Assembly: GCA_013365325.1 (NCBI GenBank)
Contig: JABVXV010000005.1
Coordinates: 558,001 to 622,000, forward strand
Reading direction: 5' to 3'
Length of the DNA stretch: 64,000 bases
Source: Dipetalonema caudispina
Lineage: Eukaryota > Nematoda > Chromadorea > Rhabditida > Onchocercidae
Position 1 is the first letter of the stretch. Each line of letters begins with the position of its first letter. Positions 13,319 through 26,600 of this stretch are shown here, piece by piece. A program made the translations under genes and the position numbers. The notes under the pieces were generated by a model. That model made no database searches, had not been told where the DNA came from, and worked only from the letters and a program-made list of their open reading frames with translations.

Positions 13319-16300
13319 GATTTCGGATTTGGTCATTTGCTTTCTGCAACGGAGAGCGTAGCAAAAGCTGTTGAAGCAAAATATATTTCAGGTCAGCTTC
13401 TGACTTGCAGAAAATAAAATGTAGAAAAAATGCCTTTGAATTGATATTTCTGGCTTTTGGGCAAATTCAAATGCAATTCAAGCTCAAGTTTATTGTTCCT
13501 AAAAATTCGATCCTAGTATTGATAAAACTTATGTCAATTTAAGGAATATGTGATAGAAGTGAATAATCAATTAGGGAACGGAAAGCCTTGGCGGATCCAG
13601 CGACGTTATGCGCAGTTTCGGTATATCATTTTGCTTACAACCATAACTGTTGTGTGAAGTGATCTTTGATTTCTCTGTTTAAAGTCACAGGAGTGTCTTA
13701 TTTTCCATTTATTAATGAAGCAATTTTTCAGGAAGTTGAATTCACAGATTGAAAAATTTGGTGCTGATTTAGGATTCCCTCCGAAAAGATTCATTGGAAA
13801 TGCGAAAGAAGCATTCATCAAACAACGCATGCTGGCGCTGCAGGTCTGAATTCTTTTTGTACTGGAAATTAGAGAAATTTGAGAAGAAGGACTGTTACTA
13901 AGAAATTCAAGCGGATAGTTTCTGAAGAGGTTCAATTATGTCACTGCGTGGGGTACTTTCAATTTCCCAAGCAAACTAAGGCTGCTAGTCAGCTTAAAGT
14001 GTACTTCACACAACTGGATAAACTGGATTGAATCCGATCAAGATGCAATATGAATTTCATTGATGAGTTTGTAATGTAACTTCTAAATTTCTTTTGTATT
14101 GTTTCAAATCTCTGTTGCAAACATGTTGTGTAGAACTGGTTGCAGGAATTTTTGGATGCCATTTGTCTTCATCCAATCCTATATGCATGTCCGACAGTAG
14201 CCAATTTCCTCGAAAGCTTCACCGAAACTTACGTTGGTAAAGTAGCAATTTAGCTGTAATTTAAGAGTCGTAAGCTAAAAAAGTGACTGGGAGATTGTAG
14301 CGCCCATCCATATATTTATGTCCTTGTGAATTTAGATGAACTTAATTAGCAGAAATAAAAATTCTTGAGATCAGACCTGAGATCAAGTGTATGTCTTTCT
14401 GTTTTTAGTGTTTATCCAAAAATCAAAGATAAGAAAGACTTAAATTAACACGATAAAATTTCTTACTTGCACAGGTTTGCATGAATGGATACTTTTATCA
14501 TTCCGCGATAAACGTCAGTGGATCATTGAGCAACAAAGAAAACATTGTGGTTGGCGACCTGGCAAAGTACATTATGAGATTAGTTGTGGCTCTTCAAAGC
14601 TGATGCTCTCTGGCGTCCGTTATGGTCCAGATCGTTTCGGGGCAGTAGCAAGTCTTAACAATACTCTTGAGTTCTTTCGAACCTTGCAGTGTCCACATTT
14701 AAATGAGAGTGTCACGAGCTGGGCCACTGAGGGCGGAATTGTATATATTAGACCCATTTTCAAAGACGGAACACTACGTGATCGGCTTTATAAGGTTAGA
14801 TCTTCCTAACTTTGTGTTGACATGGTTTTCTGAATTGTTTTGGATTTTCAGTGTAATTCAAGTTTATTTTTCAATCATTCACAATTGTGCAAAGGAACAG
14901 ACCTATGCAATTAACAAAATTACCTCCTGAGATCCAAAAAAGAACTGTACAAGATAATGTATCAAGTTTGCTGGCTTTTTTTTTGTAATGGTATTTAAAA
15001 TATTTTTATTTCCAGAGTAATTGGAAGGACGATTTTTTCACAAAATACAGAATGGATAGTTCGATTTGCTCATTTGAAACGTATGATATTCGCTTAATTT
15101 GTCGACAGTTGCTCGAAACATTAACATTACTAAACGCGATTTCTGTGCCGTATCGTATGTTTCATTTCTCAAATTTCGTATAGAAATGATAGATATGTGA
15201 CGTTTCTGTTGGTGATCTATTCGTATTTCTTCCGTTTCTTTTGATATTTAGGGACTTATTTCATGTCCCCATTAATTTTTTAATTTTCAACCTTGTTTAC
15301 GGAGATCATATTACAAGTTGAGATTCCACTTCCTTTTAATGTGTACCAAGCATTGCAAAGTTTTTTTTGCATCATATTGATAAATATGATAGGAGAACCT
15401 CCTTAAAATGAGTTCGCTTTATCAAAGCAAATTATGTTATGCATTTCTACCTAAAATTTCTCATTCCAGTCGACGCTCATGCAGGGAATGTTGTTATCAC
15501 AGAATGCGGTTGCGAGCTGATTGATTTGGATCAAGGTAAAGAATGTGATTTTTTGAAACTTATTTGTCATTTCTGAATTTCCAAATTTTTGCAGTCCTAA
15601 CTGGACAACCAAGTTTTCGACGTCCTTCAATGTTGTGTTCTCAGGCTATTAACGTAAGTTTCTCAGAATTATTTTGCAGAAATTTCGGAGAAAAAAAATA
15701 AATTTGATCATTGAATTTTAGCAAGTCCATGCTTAAGAAAATTGTATTAGAAAGCCTGTTCTTTACCTTTTCCAGGAGGCAGAAGTTTAAATTCCATTTT
15801 CATTTCCGCCTCTTGCTATAGTCGTTGGTAGTGCGAATTTCAGAATTTTAAATTGCAGAAAGAATATCCCTCATACAAATTAGATTACATGATAACGCTA
15901 TAATCTTTAAAAACGGAAATTATCGGGATTGCTTCAGACCCTCGAGGATATGTTTGTGTTTACATTCGGTGAACTTATATTTGAACTACTTACGGGTTTT
16001 TTTACATTTCCTATGCACTCAGCAAATGAAGCACTTGCCATTGTACCGCGTATGTTTCGTAAGTTTCTATTCACATAAATTAATGTTGAGTTCAAAAAAT
16101 AAAACCGAATCCCAGAGTTTAGATCAGACATGTCTTTTTATATTTTGAGGAAAGTTAGTGTTTTCTTTGTCAAGTTTTAATTTTAGAAGATTAATTTCCA
16201 GCGAGTCTAACATATTTACTTTAAAATGTAGTTCACAAAAATTTATTTGTAGGGCCTTTATTAAATTCAATATTTTTGCCAGAAGTTCGCTGTTTACCAC

Positions 16301-17228
16301 GATTGCAAGACATAATCAGTTCAAGGTAGGTACACTTATTTTTTTGGAATTTAATTTTAAGCCTTGAGCATTTCTCATTTTTTGATGCTTACGCCGCACT
16401 AACATTTCGGATCTCTGTTTCAGTTTATTTGTTGATGTTCCCGTAGCAAAAATGAAACAAAGAGAAATTCGGATACCGGGTGATATAAAAGAAATTCTCG
16501 ATGGCCTTTGCAATAGTATATTGGAGAGGTATAAAAGGGATCGCTGCCAGGTAATTTTATATCTGATACTCGACGGAATATATTACAGTGGTTTATTCTT
16601 ACTAAGAAATCAAGGTTTAATATTTCATTTCACTACAAGTCCATAAAGTGTTGATTGATAAACATGGTGCTCAATGTTCCAGAAATCGGTAAACAACCCC
16701 AGTTTCTTGATATAGGATAACTCTAGTTTCTTGATTTAGATCGCATGTTTGTTCGGTTTCAGATAAAATGCGAATTACTTAAATGCAGGATTTTGAGCCC
16801 TTAATCATTAACAGCTGACCATTAATATTAACAGCTCTCTGTTCATCAAGAGCTCTGCTCCGTTTCTGTTTCACATGTCCGTATCGAAAGAATGGTAAAA
16901 GCTGTTCTATGAAATTCAATACTTTTCATTAGGATTATTTCACATAACTCATTCATTTTATAGTTTAATAACATCAAGAAACAACGAAAATTTGAACAGC
17001 TCCTCAACTCCGAAGCAGAAAAGTTGCGGCGAAAGGAAATAATCAGAGTATGTATCTATTAATCTATTAATGTTAAATTAATTGGATATTAAATATAGCG
17101 TTAAAAAAAAAAATGTTTTCTTTTTGCCTTCAAATCTCCCTGAAAATTGAACAGTTTCAAACAAAATAAGCATGAAAAAACATTAAGGAACAACTGAAAT
17201 CACGAAGTGCTGGAGATGAAAGCTGCTA
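13319..17228 (+). CDS. PXK: PX-domain pseudokinase, PXK family (5' exon not resolved)
   Basis: About 13 exons give roughly 470 residues. The first exons encode a PX domain: the RRYAQF motif ends one exon near 13618 and the next (from about 13732) encodes PPKRFIGN, matching the phosphoinositide-binding fold. A degenerate kinase domain follows (about 14476-16360). Where an active kinase has HRD the protein reads LDAHAGNV (exon near 15470-15536), and where it has DFG it reads IDLDQ. This matches the PXK/MONaKA family, which carries PX, pseudokinase and a basic C-terminal tail and acts in endosomal receptor trafficking and Na,K-ATPase regulation. The C-terminal exon near 16965-17050 is Lys, Arg and Glu rich; the last exon, 17187-17228, uses a weak TTAAG acceptor and is tentative. 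The first coding exon upstream of 13319 could not be fixed because the frame is closed by a TAA just before it. The family's C-terminal proline-rich segment is not seen. Confidence 0.85.
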
Positions 17229-17657
17229 AGAAAAGAATGAACCGACGAGTTTGCATTACGTTCTTTTCTTTTTTAAATCCTACAATTGATAATATATTAT
17301 TGTCTATTATTCAAAGTAATTTGGTGTACATAATCGTTTTAGGTACTTTTTATCTGTATTTTTATTGACCCTATTTTCCGACTAGTAGACTCTAACCTTT
17401 CTATAAAAGCTGATCTATCGAAGGTCTAAACAAGCAGAAAGACAGGATTGAGAACTGGAGGATATGTCATGAGAACTTAGCGGATAATCAGTCTCTGTTG
17501 TAATATCTAGAGAACAAATTGTTTGTTCTAGCCCGAATTATCTGCTGTCACAAAAAGTGCATGAGCATATCGTACGCTTCATGAGTGAATAAACCGCTGA
17601 GAATACCGGGTGGTGGGCGATTGGATTACCTCTTACATTTCATTAAGGAGAAAAGAA
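17229..17657. other. Convergent 3' intergenic region
   Basis: About 430 bp separates the PXK stop (plus) from the DRG1 stop (minus), so it should contain both 3' UTRs. I see no gene in it. Confidence 0.5.
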
Positions 17658-20600
17658 TTACTTTTTGACTATTTGTACGACATCCTCGTCATTCAGTACG
17701 TGTTCTTTTCCCACTCTTTGCGGATTATGTTTTGCCGAACTTCCCCAAACGTATGCACTGAAAATGAAAAATCGTGGCAACAAAACATGATAAACAATCA
17801 TTCATACCGCCCGAATTAAGTGCAATGGGTCTTCCAACATATAAAGCGATAAACTAACTTATAGGAACATTCCATTTTACATACCTTGCAGCTTTATTGT
17901 TGAACAAAGGATTTTGAAAACAGCTTACAATTTGAAGTCTTTCTGAAGAGTTTTGTGAATTTTGAAACAAAGGTCATCAACAGTTCGTGTTTCTGCTGGC
18001 AGTACGATGGGTGCATTATAATCAGGTAACTGTCCTTTCGGTTTGGTGTACCTAAAATAGTTTTCGCTTCTACCACCATTGTTTTGCTCACGGCTACAAA
18101 GAATCATAGATGTTCATTCATAAGATATGTTTCTGAAACTTCTACATGAAATATCAGACTTTGTTAACTTACTTAAATTTAGCGTTTTAATTTTCAACTT
18201 CCAATTTTTCATTCTGAAGCGCTTGGATAATAAAAAAAATTGTGAAACTTACACCCTAATGAGATTCAAGTAATCCCATATTTTTTCCAGCAAATCATCG
18301 AAATTCCATTTGTGATGTGCAGAAATAGGCACACAGTGGGGGATTTTGTATATTATATCTAATTCCTGAAAACTAATTCACTCTAGAAGTGGGAGCGGAA
18401 ATAAATTCCGAAAAAAATTTCAAAAAACCTTACCTCTATTGAAATTTGATCGATTTTGTTCAAAACATATATACATGGGATATAAATCCTGCAATAGACA
18501 GGAATTTTCAAAATTCCTAAGCTTGAAGATATTTAATTCAGAGATCTGGTCAAAAATATAATCTAGATTTCAAATGATTCAGGATATGAAGTCAGAAAAG
18601 CAACATAAAAGACGGGAATTAATGATATATCATGATACCAGAAAAATGAAAAGTTCATACACTACATACCTGTTTCCTTCGATAACGTCAATTAAATCCT
18701 CTGATGTGGCATCATATTTAAGAGATACGTCGGCATTGTGTATACGATATTCTGCCAGAATACTTTTTACTATCTCCGCATCAAGTTCCGATTGTGGGAC
18801 CTAAGAATGAAGTTTTGAAGCAAAGCTGCGTAAAATAATTTCAGTTTAATACAAATGCCTTAAAACGACAATAAAAAGAATTAACAAGATTTGAATAGTA
18901 CAGTGCAGATTTCGAATTAGCCTATAACTTAGGACAGTAACCAGTGATGGATTAAAAGTAAGTATTAAGTATGGTTTGTAGACACTGGGAACCGTGGATG
19001 GCTAGGCACTACTGATAAGATTATGCAATGACTTACCAAACAGGTTAGGTTTAGTCCGCCTTTTTCTTTACGTTTAAAAACAATATTGGGTGGTGATTTG
19101 TTTAATCGTATGCCGAAACCTTCCAATTCTTGTTCAAGCAATTTTTTGTGTTGCAGGGGCTTCATAACATCCAGCACCATCAATATTAACGAACATGTTC
19201 GTGCTACTGAAAACAAAGAACTATAACACATTTGTATTCTTTTATAATTGTTAAAATATGACAAAACTACAAAAAGAGATTTAAATTACAATTCAAGGCT
19301 TCGAATATGACTTTTAAACTAACCAGCAATCACCTGTCGACCACGTCCTTTTCCATCTTTTGCACCTTCGATGATTCCAGGCAAATCTAGAAGTTGCATT
19401 TTGGCACCTTTATAGCGAATGACGCCCGGTACTGTGGTGAGGGTGGTAAATTCATATGCTGCTACTTCTGAATAAACACCAGCAAGGTTACACAATAGTG
19501 TTGATTTACCAACCGATGGAAAACCTGAAAGGAAAATAACTCTTGAACTAAGTTTAACTGATTGATTAACACTCCCAAAAACTTGAATTTAATTCATTTT
19601 TAAGGAAGCATCAGTATTGTGACAACAGTTGACAATGTCTACTTTTAAGCATGAATTAAGCTTAAGCGTAACTTGAGCTCCAACTTCTTTTGAGCTCCTT
19701 TTCTAACAAAAGATATTACAAGTATACGATCTGGTTGAAACATGAAGATGCTCAGTGGTCACTCATCTTTCACATATTTCAACATTTGTTCTATAATGAA
19801 GTCTGATCATAAACAATCAAAAGATTTCTATTTATTTCACTACAGCTGCACTTCATGAAGTTTTTGAGTGATGTATCTTATGTGACAAATTTTAGCATTC
19901 GGATAAGAAAACTCACTGATCCACTTTGAAAATGTTGACAAAGTGCTTTCAGTCTCCAATGAAAATCTCTAAAATTCTACCAGTTTCCTTCATTTATTTT
20001 TACTTTTTTAATTATTCGGATCAATCTTACGAAATTTATTTTTGACAAAGTTACTAGGGACAATTCCAAACCTAAGTTTTCATTTCAGAAAGAAGTCCTT
20101 TCTTCACCTTTTTCATTTGTTTTCCTTTTTTGGCTCATATCTTTTTTCACCTCATCTGTTGCTTATTTTTTGTAATCGTTAATTATCTTGCTAATTATAC
20201 CCTCAAATTTCAGTAAATATATTAATCGAACTTTTAGAACCTTAAGCCGTGAAATGTTTATTCCATAAGCAACGATGAAGATAATCGAAGTATAATGATA
20301 AATAAATTCTTCTCGTAACTGCAAAAATTCGCTTGTAGATCGAATAGCATAGCCACTTTTTCTTGTTTAATCTCTTGAATCGCCATTTATTCATTCCATA
20401 TGCTTTCACGTATATTTTGGTAACATATTTGAAAACTTCATGACTGAGAGCTAACTTACTGATAATACTCATTTTAATATATCAAACGTAATGTAGAAAG
20501 TAAAAGAGGGAATAGAATGGAAGGAATGATATCTAAGTATCAGCCAGCTTAATATTTATTTCATTTTAGTTCTTCGTCATTGTACTTGCTGTTTCCCTAA

Positions 20601-23600
20601 ATTTTTGTCCATTTATTTTCTTAACAGTTGTCTATATTGTAGCCTTATGGATGTGATGTAAAAAGTAGACAAGATTGAAACTTGACAATAGAATAACCTG
20701 CAGTTCGTTATGAAGTATATCATTGTTCAATAAAATGATAACTTGCATCATTTCTATCATTTTTCACAAATAGGCTTATGTTAGACAACGTTCACAAAGG
20801 CCTTTGATTTGGTCCATTTAACTCATACATTTAATTCAATATAATATCACTCTATTTATTTGCTCTAAAGCATTGTCCCAACAACGGAATTAATTTCATT
20901 CGATCTCATCGTGTTTTTCCTTGTATAATGGAGTTTTTTTGGGTTGAAAATATTTAGATTCTTAAGAAGTATTGGTGAATATTGGTGAATTTCAAATTCT
21001 AAAGACTTGCCAATAGCCTACCAAATAAAGTACATTTTATTACTCCATAAGGGTGATATGGATTCTATTTCCTTATTTAAACAATAATGCAGTTGTTCCA
21101 TTATCGCACATTCAGACCGCAGGACAGATAGAGAGACAGGTAATTTGCAAAAAATTATCTAAACGCATTCCGTCAGTAACTCGAAGTATGTAGAGACTTA
21201 CCACTTATAATACTGCTAGATAACAGTAAGGTTAAAAGTCAAAGAATGTGTTTGTGTTTGTTTTTCTATATGCGAAAAGCTGGCAACAATAATAGGGCTA
21301 TCGCTCAGTGTATAGATATATTTATCGATACCACGATGAACTTCAATAGCAATGAATTCGTTGAAAATATGAGTTTCATTTGGAGTAGGATAGGGAGGAT
21401 ATTGAATGGAAAGACGGAAAGCTCGGGGAGAGATGATATATGAGAATGGGGATAGGAGATGAGAGACCAGTTCTGAAGTTATCCAAGGAGATTTATAGGA
21501 ATAAATGGACGAAGTAAGGCCGGCACGAAAGAGGCGGTGAGAAGGTTCGCAGGAAGATCAAGCAAATAAAGTAAAGAAGGGGAGTTGAGACACGATAGGA
21601 AAGCTCGAAAAATCCCACTCTATGCATCAGCATTAAATTTTGCCACAATATGGTGAGCGTGTATGTGTGTTATCTGCCTTAAACATTCAAATTTTTAGCT
21701 GAAGTGCAGCTGCAATTGCATGAAAAACAAGGGATCGCCCTAGCATATGAATCTTATCTTCCACTAGTGTTGTCACTGGTTTTAAAATGGCACATGGATA
21801 ATGGTAAGACCTGGTTGCAGCCTTAAAACTAAGGTAACCTTCGGCTTTTACTACTATCACTACTACTACTACTACTATTATTGTATTTCTACCATCTTAT
21901 TATGCTCCTAATTCCATTATTATCCCTTATTTTATGCATATTATGTAATGAACTTCCTCTGGCAGAAACAGTATTAGCCAACAGCGGCATCTCTCACAAA
22001 GTGGCCTCATCTCCATTGGCTTCTGGTTTCATTCGACCAGTAAAAAATAAACATTTGACAGCAGTAAATGCTACTGCCACTACTACCACTACTACTACTA
22101 CTACCATTATTAATACCACTACCTTCACTACTTCTGCAGTGATTCGCAATGATCTATTATGCAATAATGATTCCGAATTTGTGTGTGTTTGTCAACAGAA
22201 TGCGGGTAATTTACTAAAACACTATATTCTATGCAATGAACTCATTGAGGTATATTTGATTTTAAATTTAAACAAATTCAGCACAATTTTTGAACATTTA
22301 TGTTTTCGCTAGCTTTTATGGATTACTTCCTTTAAGCAGGGATCTTCTAATGAATGTTCCACGAAATAAAAATATTCTGATGCCAACATATTAAAATATG
22401 AACGGGACTGAGGAAGTATCTATCTATAAAGAGCTTACAACTAATGTGCATTCTAATTTCCTACCAAACATAATAGCAAAAATTCCAGATAATTTTAACC
22501 AATTTCACCGTGGAACTCTATTTTCTCTGAGAAAATTGAATTTGTACAGCCGAATCTGCGGGAGTCCGAAAATTAAGGAGATTCCGGACTAGGGTTTCCG
22601 AAAAGGTTAGGCAATTACTTATGGACTTTTTTATTCCTAACAAAAAGAGGAGGGGAAAGAGAAAAGGAGATTGATAAAAAAAAATTTAGGACTTTCGGCG
22701 AAAATCAGTATGAACAAAGGCATAATGAGATTCCATTTTGCGACAATTGATTCAAATGAAATCTTGGCAAAACTTTATTCCCCTTACTCTTCTAACCAAA
22801 TTCACTTCAAGTAATACTCAATTCCCAATCGAAAGTTCAGAGACCAATGATATAATGACACTTAATGAATTTAGCTCAAAACCAGAATTTAATATGAAAA
22901 CACGAACAGTCTGCTTCTCATTTCTATAAAATTCAGTATATTCAATACTCAACCAATGTTAGTTCATTGAATGTCATAAAACAAAAATCCTTTAGCTACT
23001 AAAATAACTTCAGTCTTCAGCACTACTTCAAAACCTCAGATGTCAGCAAAATTGAATTACAACGAACCATGAGGTGAATGCCAGAGTGAACTTACTATGA
23101 GTTCCGCCTATTGTCCTTTAATCTGCACAGTTTTTCTTAGCAAAATATATATGACAATTGTTGAATGGAGTTAACTTGGTCAGACGCGTCGGGAACAAGC
23201 GTAAATTGGAAACGAAACTTCACAAACAAAAGAAATAAGTCTTCGTAATCTTGCGGTAATTAATGTAAAAAGCAATAAATATTCATGGTGTTGTTCATCA
23301 GTAGAAAGTAATGTGCTTTTAAGAACATCAGAACTGTTTTTTTGAAACCACAATAAAGAATGAAATGATACCACTGAAAAGTTTACTCAGCTTTAGCAAG
23401 CGCTTATGTCTGAATGATGAATGAAGGAATAATTTTAAAAATATAGCACAAAAATGAAAGATTAAAAAAATTTCCTCAAATTTTTTAATAAGATTGTTAC
23501 AAAAAACATATTTCTTGTATTTGTTTTTTTCGGACACAACTACTTTTCACTGACACTAACTTATAATGAAGAGAGATTTGAAAATTAAGTAATTTTTGCA

Positions 23601-26600
23601 TGGCATAAGAGTCTTTGAGTTTAATATTAAATTATGGAATTTTTCAGTTGGATGAATTGCCAGTAATTGAAATGAACATCAGGCGTGTCAACCTAAGTGC
23701 CCGATTACACACCAATGAAACCTATGAATCTTATTTTAAACGTCGGGTTGCAGCCATTGTAAGTAACTATTGCGAGCAACAAGCTGACGAATGTATGGCC
23801 ACAACGCTTAGGCTAAAAAAGGTAATTAGTGGTGAAGGAAGGAACAATCTAAGATTTATATACTTAAAAATGAATAATGAATTTAATTCCTCAATTTATT
23901 CAGCTATTACTCTCTCTAGCTAGTTGATTCATCGGAAACAAACGCACTTGTTAAATTATCTTAATGCATTTCATCGCATCTTTAAAATCTTGACTATTTA
24001 TTTTGGGTGATTTTTATCAAATTATATATAGACAAGTTTTCGGAGGATAAATTGTGTGAAGGATGGTATCCACTTTCGGTTTTAGGATCTAGCCGAAGGA
24101 GGAAGTTAAAACCGAACACAAACATTGTATTCTTAGTTTCTATATCATTGCCTTGTTGTAGGAGAATGTTGTACTACTGAGTATCAAATCAAACAATTTA
24201 CAATCAACAACTATCGGCTTTGTGGTCACCAAAAGTCAGCGACGAAGTACTCTCAGTACTATGACAATTCTGGATTCTACCAAAGTAAAATATGTTCTAG
24301 CGGCACAATTAGCAGCTCTATCTCGGATTCTCGGTGGGGTACGCATCGAACAGGTTGAAATGGCTATTATGGAAAAGTACCGAGATAGTAATGGTGGTGA
24401 AATTATACAACGGGATAATTTTGGTCTTCTGCTTATCCTATCCATTGTTGCTACATTTCTAACTATTACCTACACCATTGCTGCTGTCCGAGTTTGCAGG
24501 TTAGATTTATTCAAATATATAAACAAATGAGCGGTAAAATAATGGACTTTGAAAATTGAATTTGCTGCTTGCCATTTAGTTTTGACATGGATGTATATAA
24601 CTATTTTCTTTAGCTTCATATTTCCTCTTTCCTTCTATCCATATTCCAACTTAATCAATACAGAAGTGTTTAAATCTGAAGTTCTCAATACCAAATTTTT
24701 CCTTAAGAAATGAATGCTTTCCGTATTTTTTTATTTAAACTTTTTAAAACAAGCGCAAATGATTGCATATCCATATGCGCGACTTTTCTAGACTTTAACA
24801 TAGGTTAGCATTACCCCCGTTAGGATAAAAATCTACTTTTATAGTGATTCATTTGAAATCAATTATCTTAATTAAGCTCATGTTGATACTATCCTATCGT
24901 TGAGACTCAGATATCCTTCCATGAAAATGTAATAAATGTAGTGCAGTAGCTGTGAAGTAGCCTATAATCTCAATTTGGTGTTACGAAGAGTATGAAAAAA
25001 GCAATGACGCATGATTTCCTCTATTTACGGAACTATTAAGAAAATATATATTCATATTCAAGTTCTGAAATGAGAAAATAAGTTCAATATCCAAATGAAT
25101 TCTAGGTTTCAGGTTAAATTCTCATTATTCAGAATTAGCTTATTTCTAAGATAAAGAATCAGTACGCCACAAACTAAATAATAGTAATTACTTGAAGAGG
25201 AAGAATTCCTCATTCTTCATGTTATTGTCTTTTTATTCATCAGAAAACTTCGGCGGGCGGAAATTATATTTCAGTGGTAGTAAAAAAAAAGAATAAGAAT
25301 CTAATGCAAGAAAAAAGTTTCCCATCCAGCAAACGATAAATTTATTTATTCTTCATTTATCTTTCTTACATAATTATCTTCTAAAAACTATTATAACAAT
25401 CCACACGCAGTATCAACCTTGTTTAACATTACGTATCTAAAAGATTCCGGATATCCACTGATTTTCTAAGAAAACGCTCATTAGTTTCATCTATCATATA
25501 CCGTAATCTCTTCATAAAAAAATATTTCTTTTCACCACAAACTTTCACAGTGCGTCTATGAGGAGAGCTTTCTGAATGCACCAAAGTTTATCTTATTATT
25601 GTTCATGATATCTTCTCCCTCACTTTATTAGTTCACTGGAATAGTCATATCAGTTACATGTTTAAACCTTCTTTGGAAAAGTTAAAAAATGTTACCATAT
25701 TAAATTCACCTGTAATTAATAGGTTAAATTCCCAGTACCACCTGTTTTTTTTTTTTTTTGTTTAAAGTCACCCTGACATTCCCTACACGTTTCAATCATT
25801 AATTTTATGCATAAGTTTCTCCACTCATTGAGATATGCAAAGTGCAAGTACTGCACAATGCTGATGTCGGTCAGGAATATATCCAGAAGCATCAAATGAA
25901 TTGGGCAAAGTTTTAAAATAGTCTAACTATCAAATACGTTCGGAAAGAGATATTACAATCCTAAGCCATTAATGGCATACGGTAGCTCACCCTCATCATT
26001 TTCGAAGTGATCGAAAGAAATTACTTTACTTTTTGATTCAGTGCTTTTCAATTTTTGAAAAATCCTGTAGCCGCTGTAAAAATCTGTACAGAACGGATGA
26101 ATGACAGATCATTTCTTCTGACTACTACTAATATAAAATTTCCATTAGATGAAATATGTAATAAATTTGAAAACGTTCTAGTCATCCCTACCAATTATTC
26201 AATCATGTCAAGCAGATATCTCGCACTTTGTTGTCTAATTCTTTGACAAGGTTAGCACATCTCAACATGATGATATAATCATTCTCTTTCCATCTTTCCT
26301 CTTAGAGACTCATTTGAATATGCAAATAAAACATTAAATAAAGTAAAATCTAAATCATGATGAATGCCAAGACCCTCAGGATTAAACAAATTTCATAGTT
26401 TCTGCAATAGCAAGATGCAACGTAAATGTGGGTAACATTTAAACTGTGTAATTTTATCAAAAAATAATCGTCAGAGTAAACTGTTTTTCATAGTGGACAT
26501 ATAATTCATATATTTTCAAAATTTAATTTTAGGTTTCTTGAACTAGTATCTAATCCAAACTATCTCTGTCGAAATTTTTTTCAAATTACTGAAAATGATA

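Noticed and set aside
24236..24445. Minus-strand Arg-rich frame
   Set aside because: It is antisense to exon 3 of the nested membrane-protein gene, which has a strong coding signal and a membrane helix.
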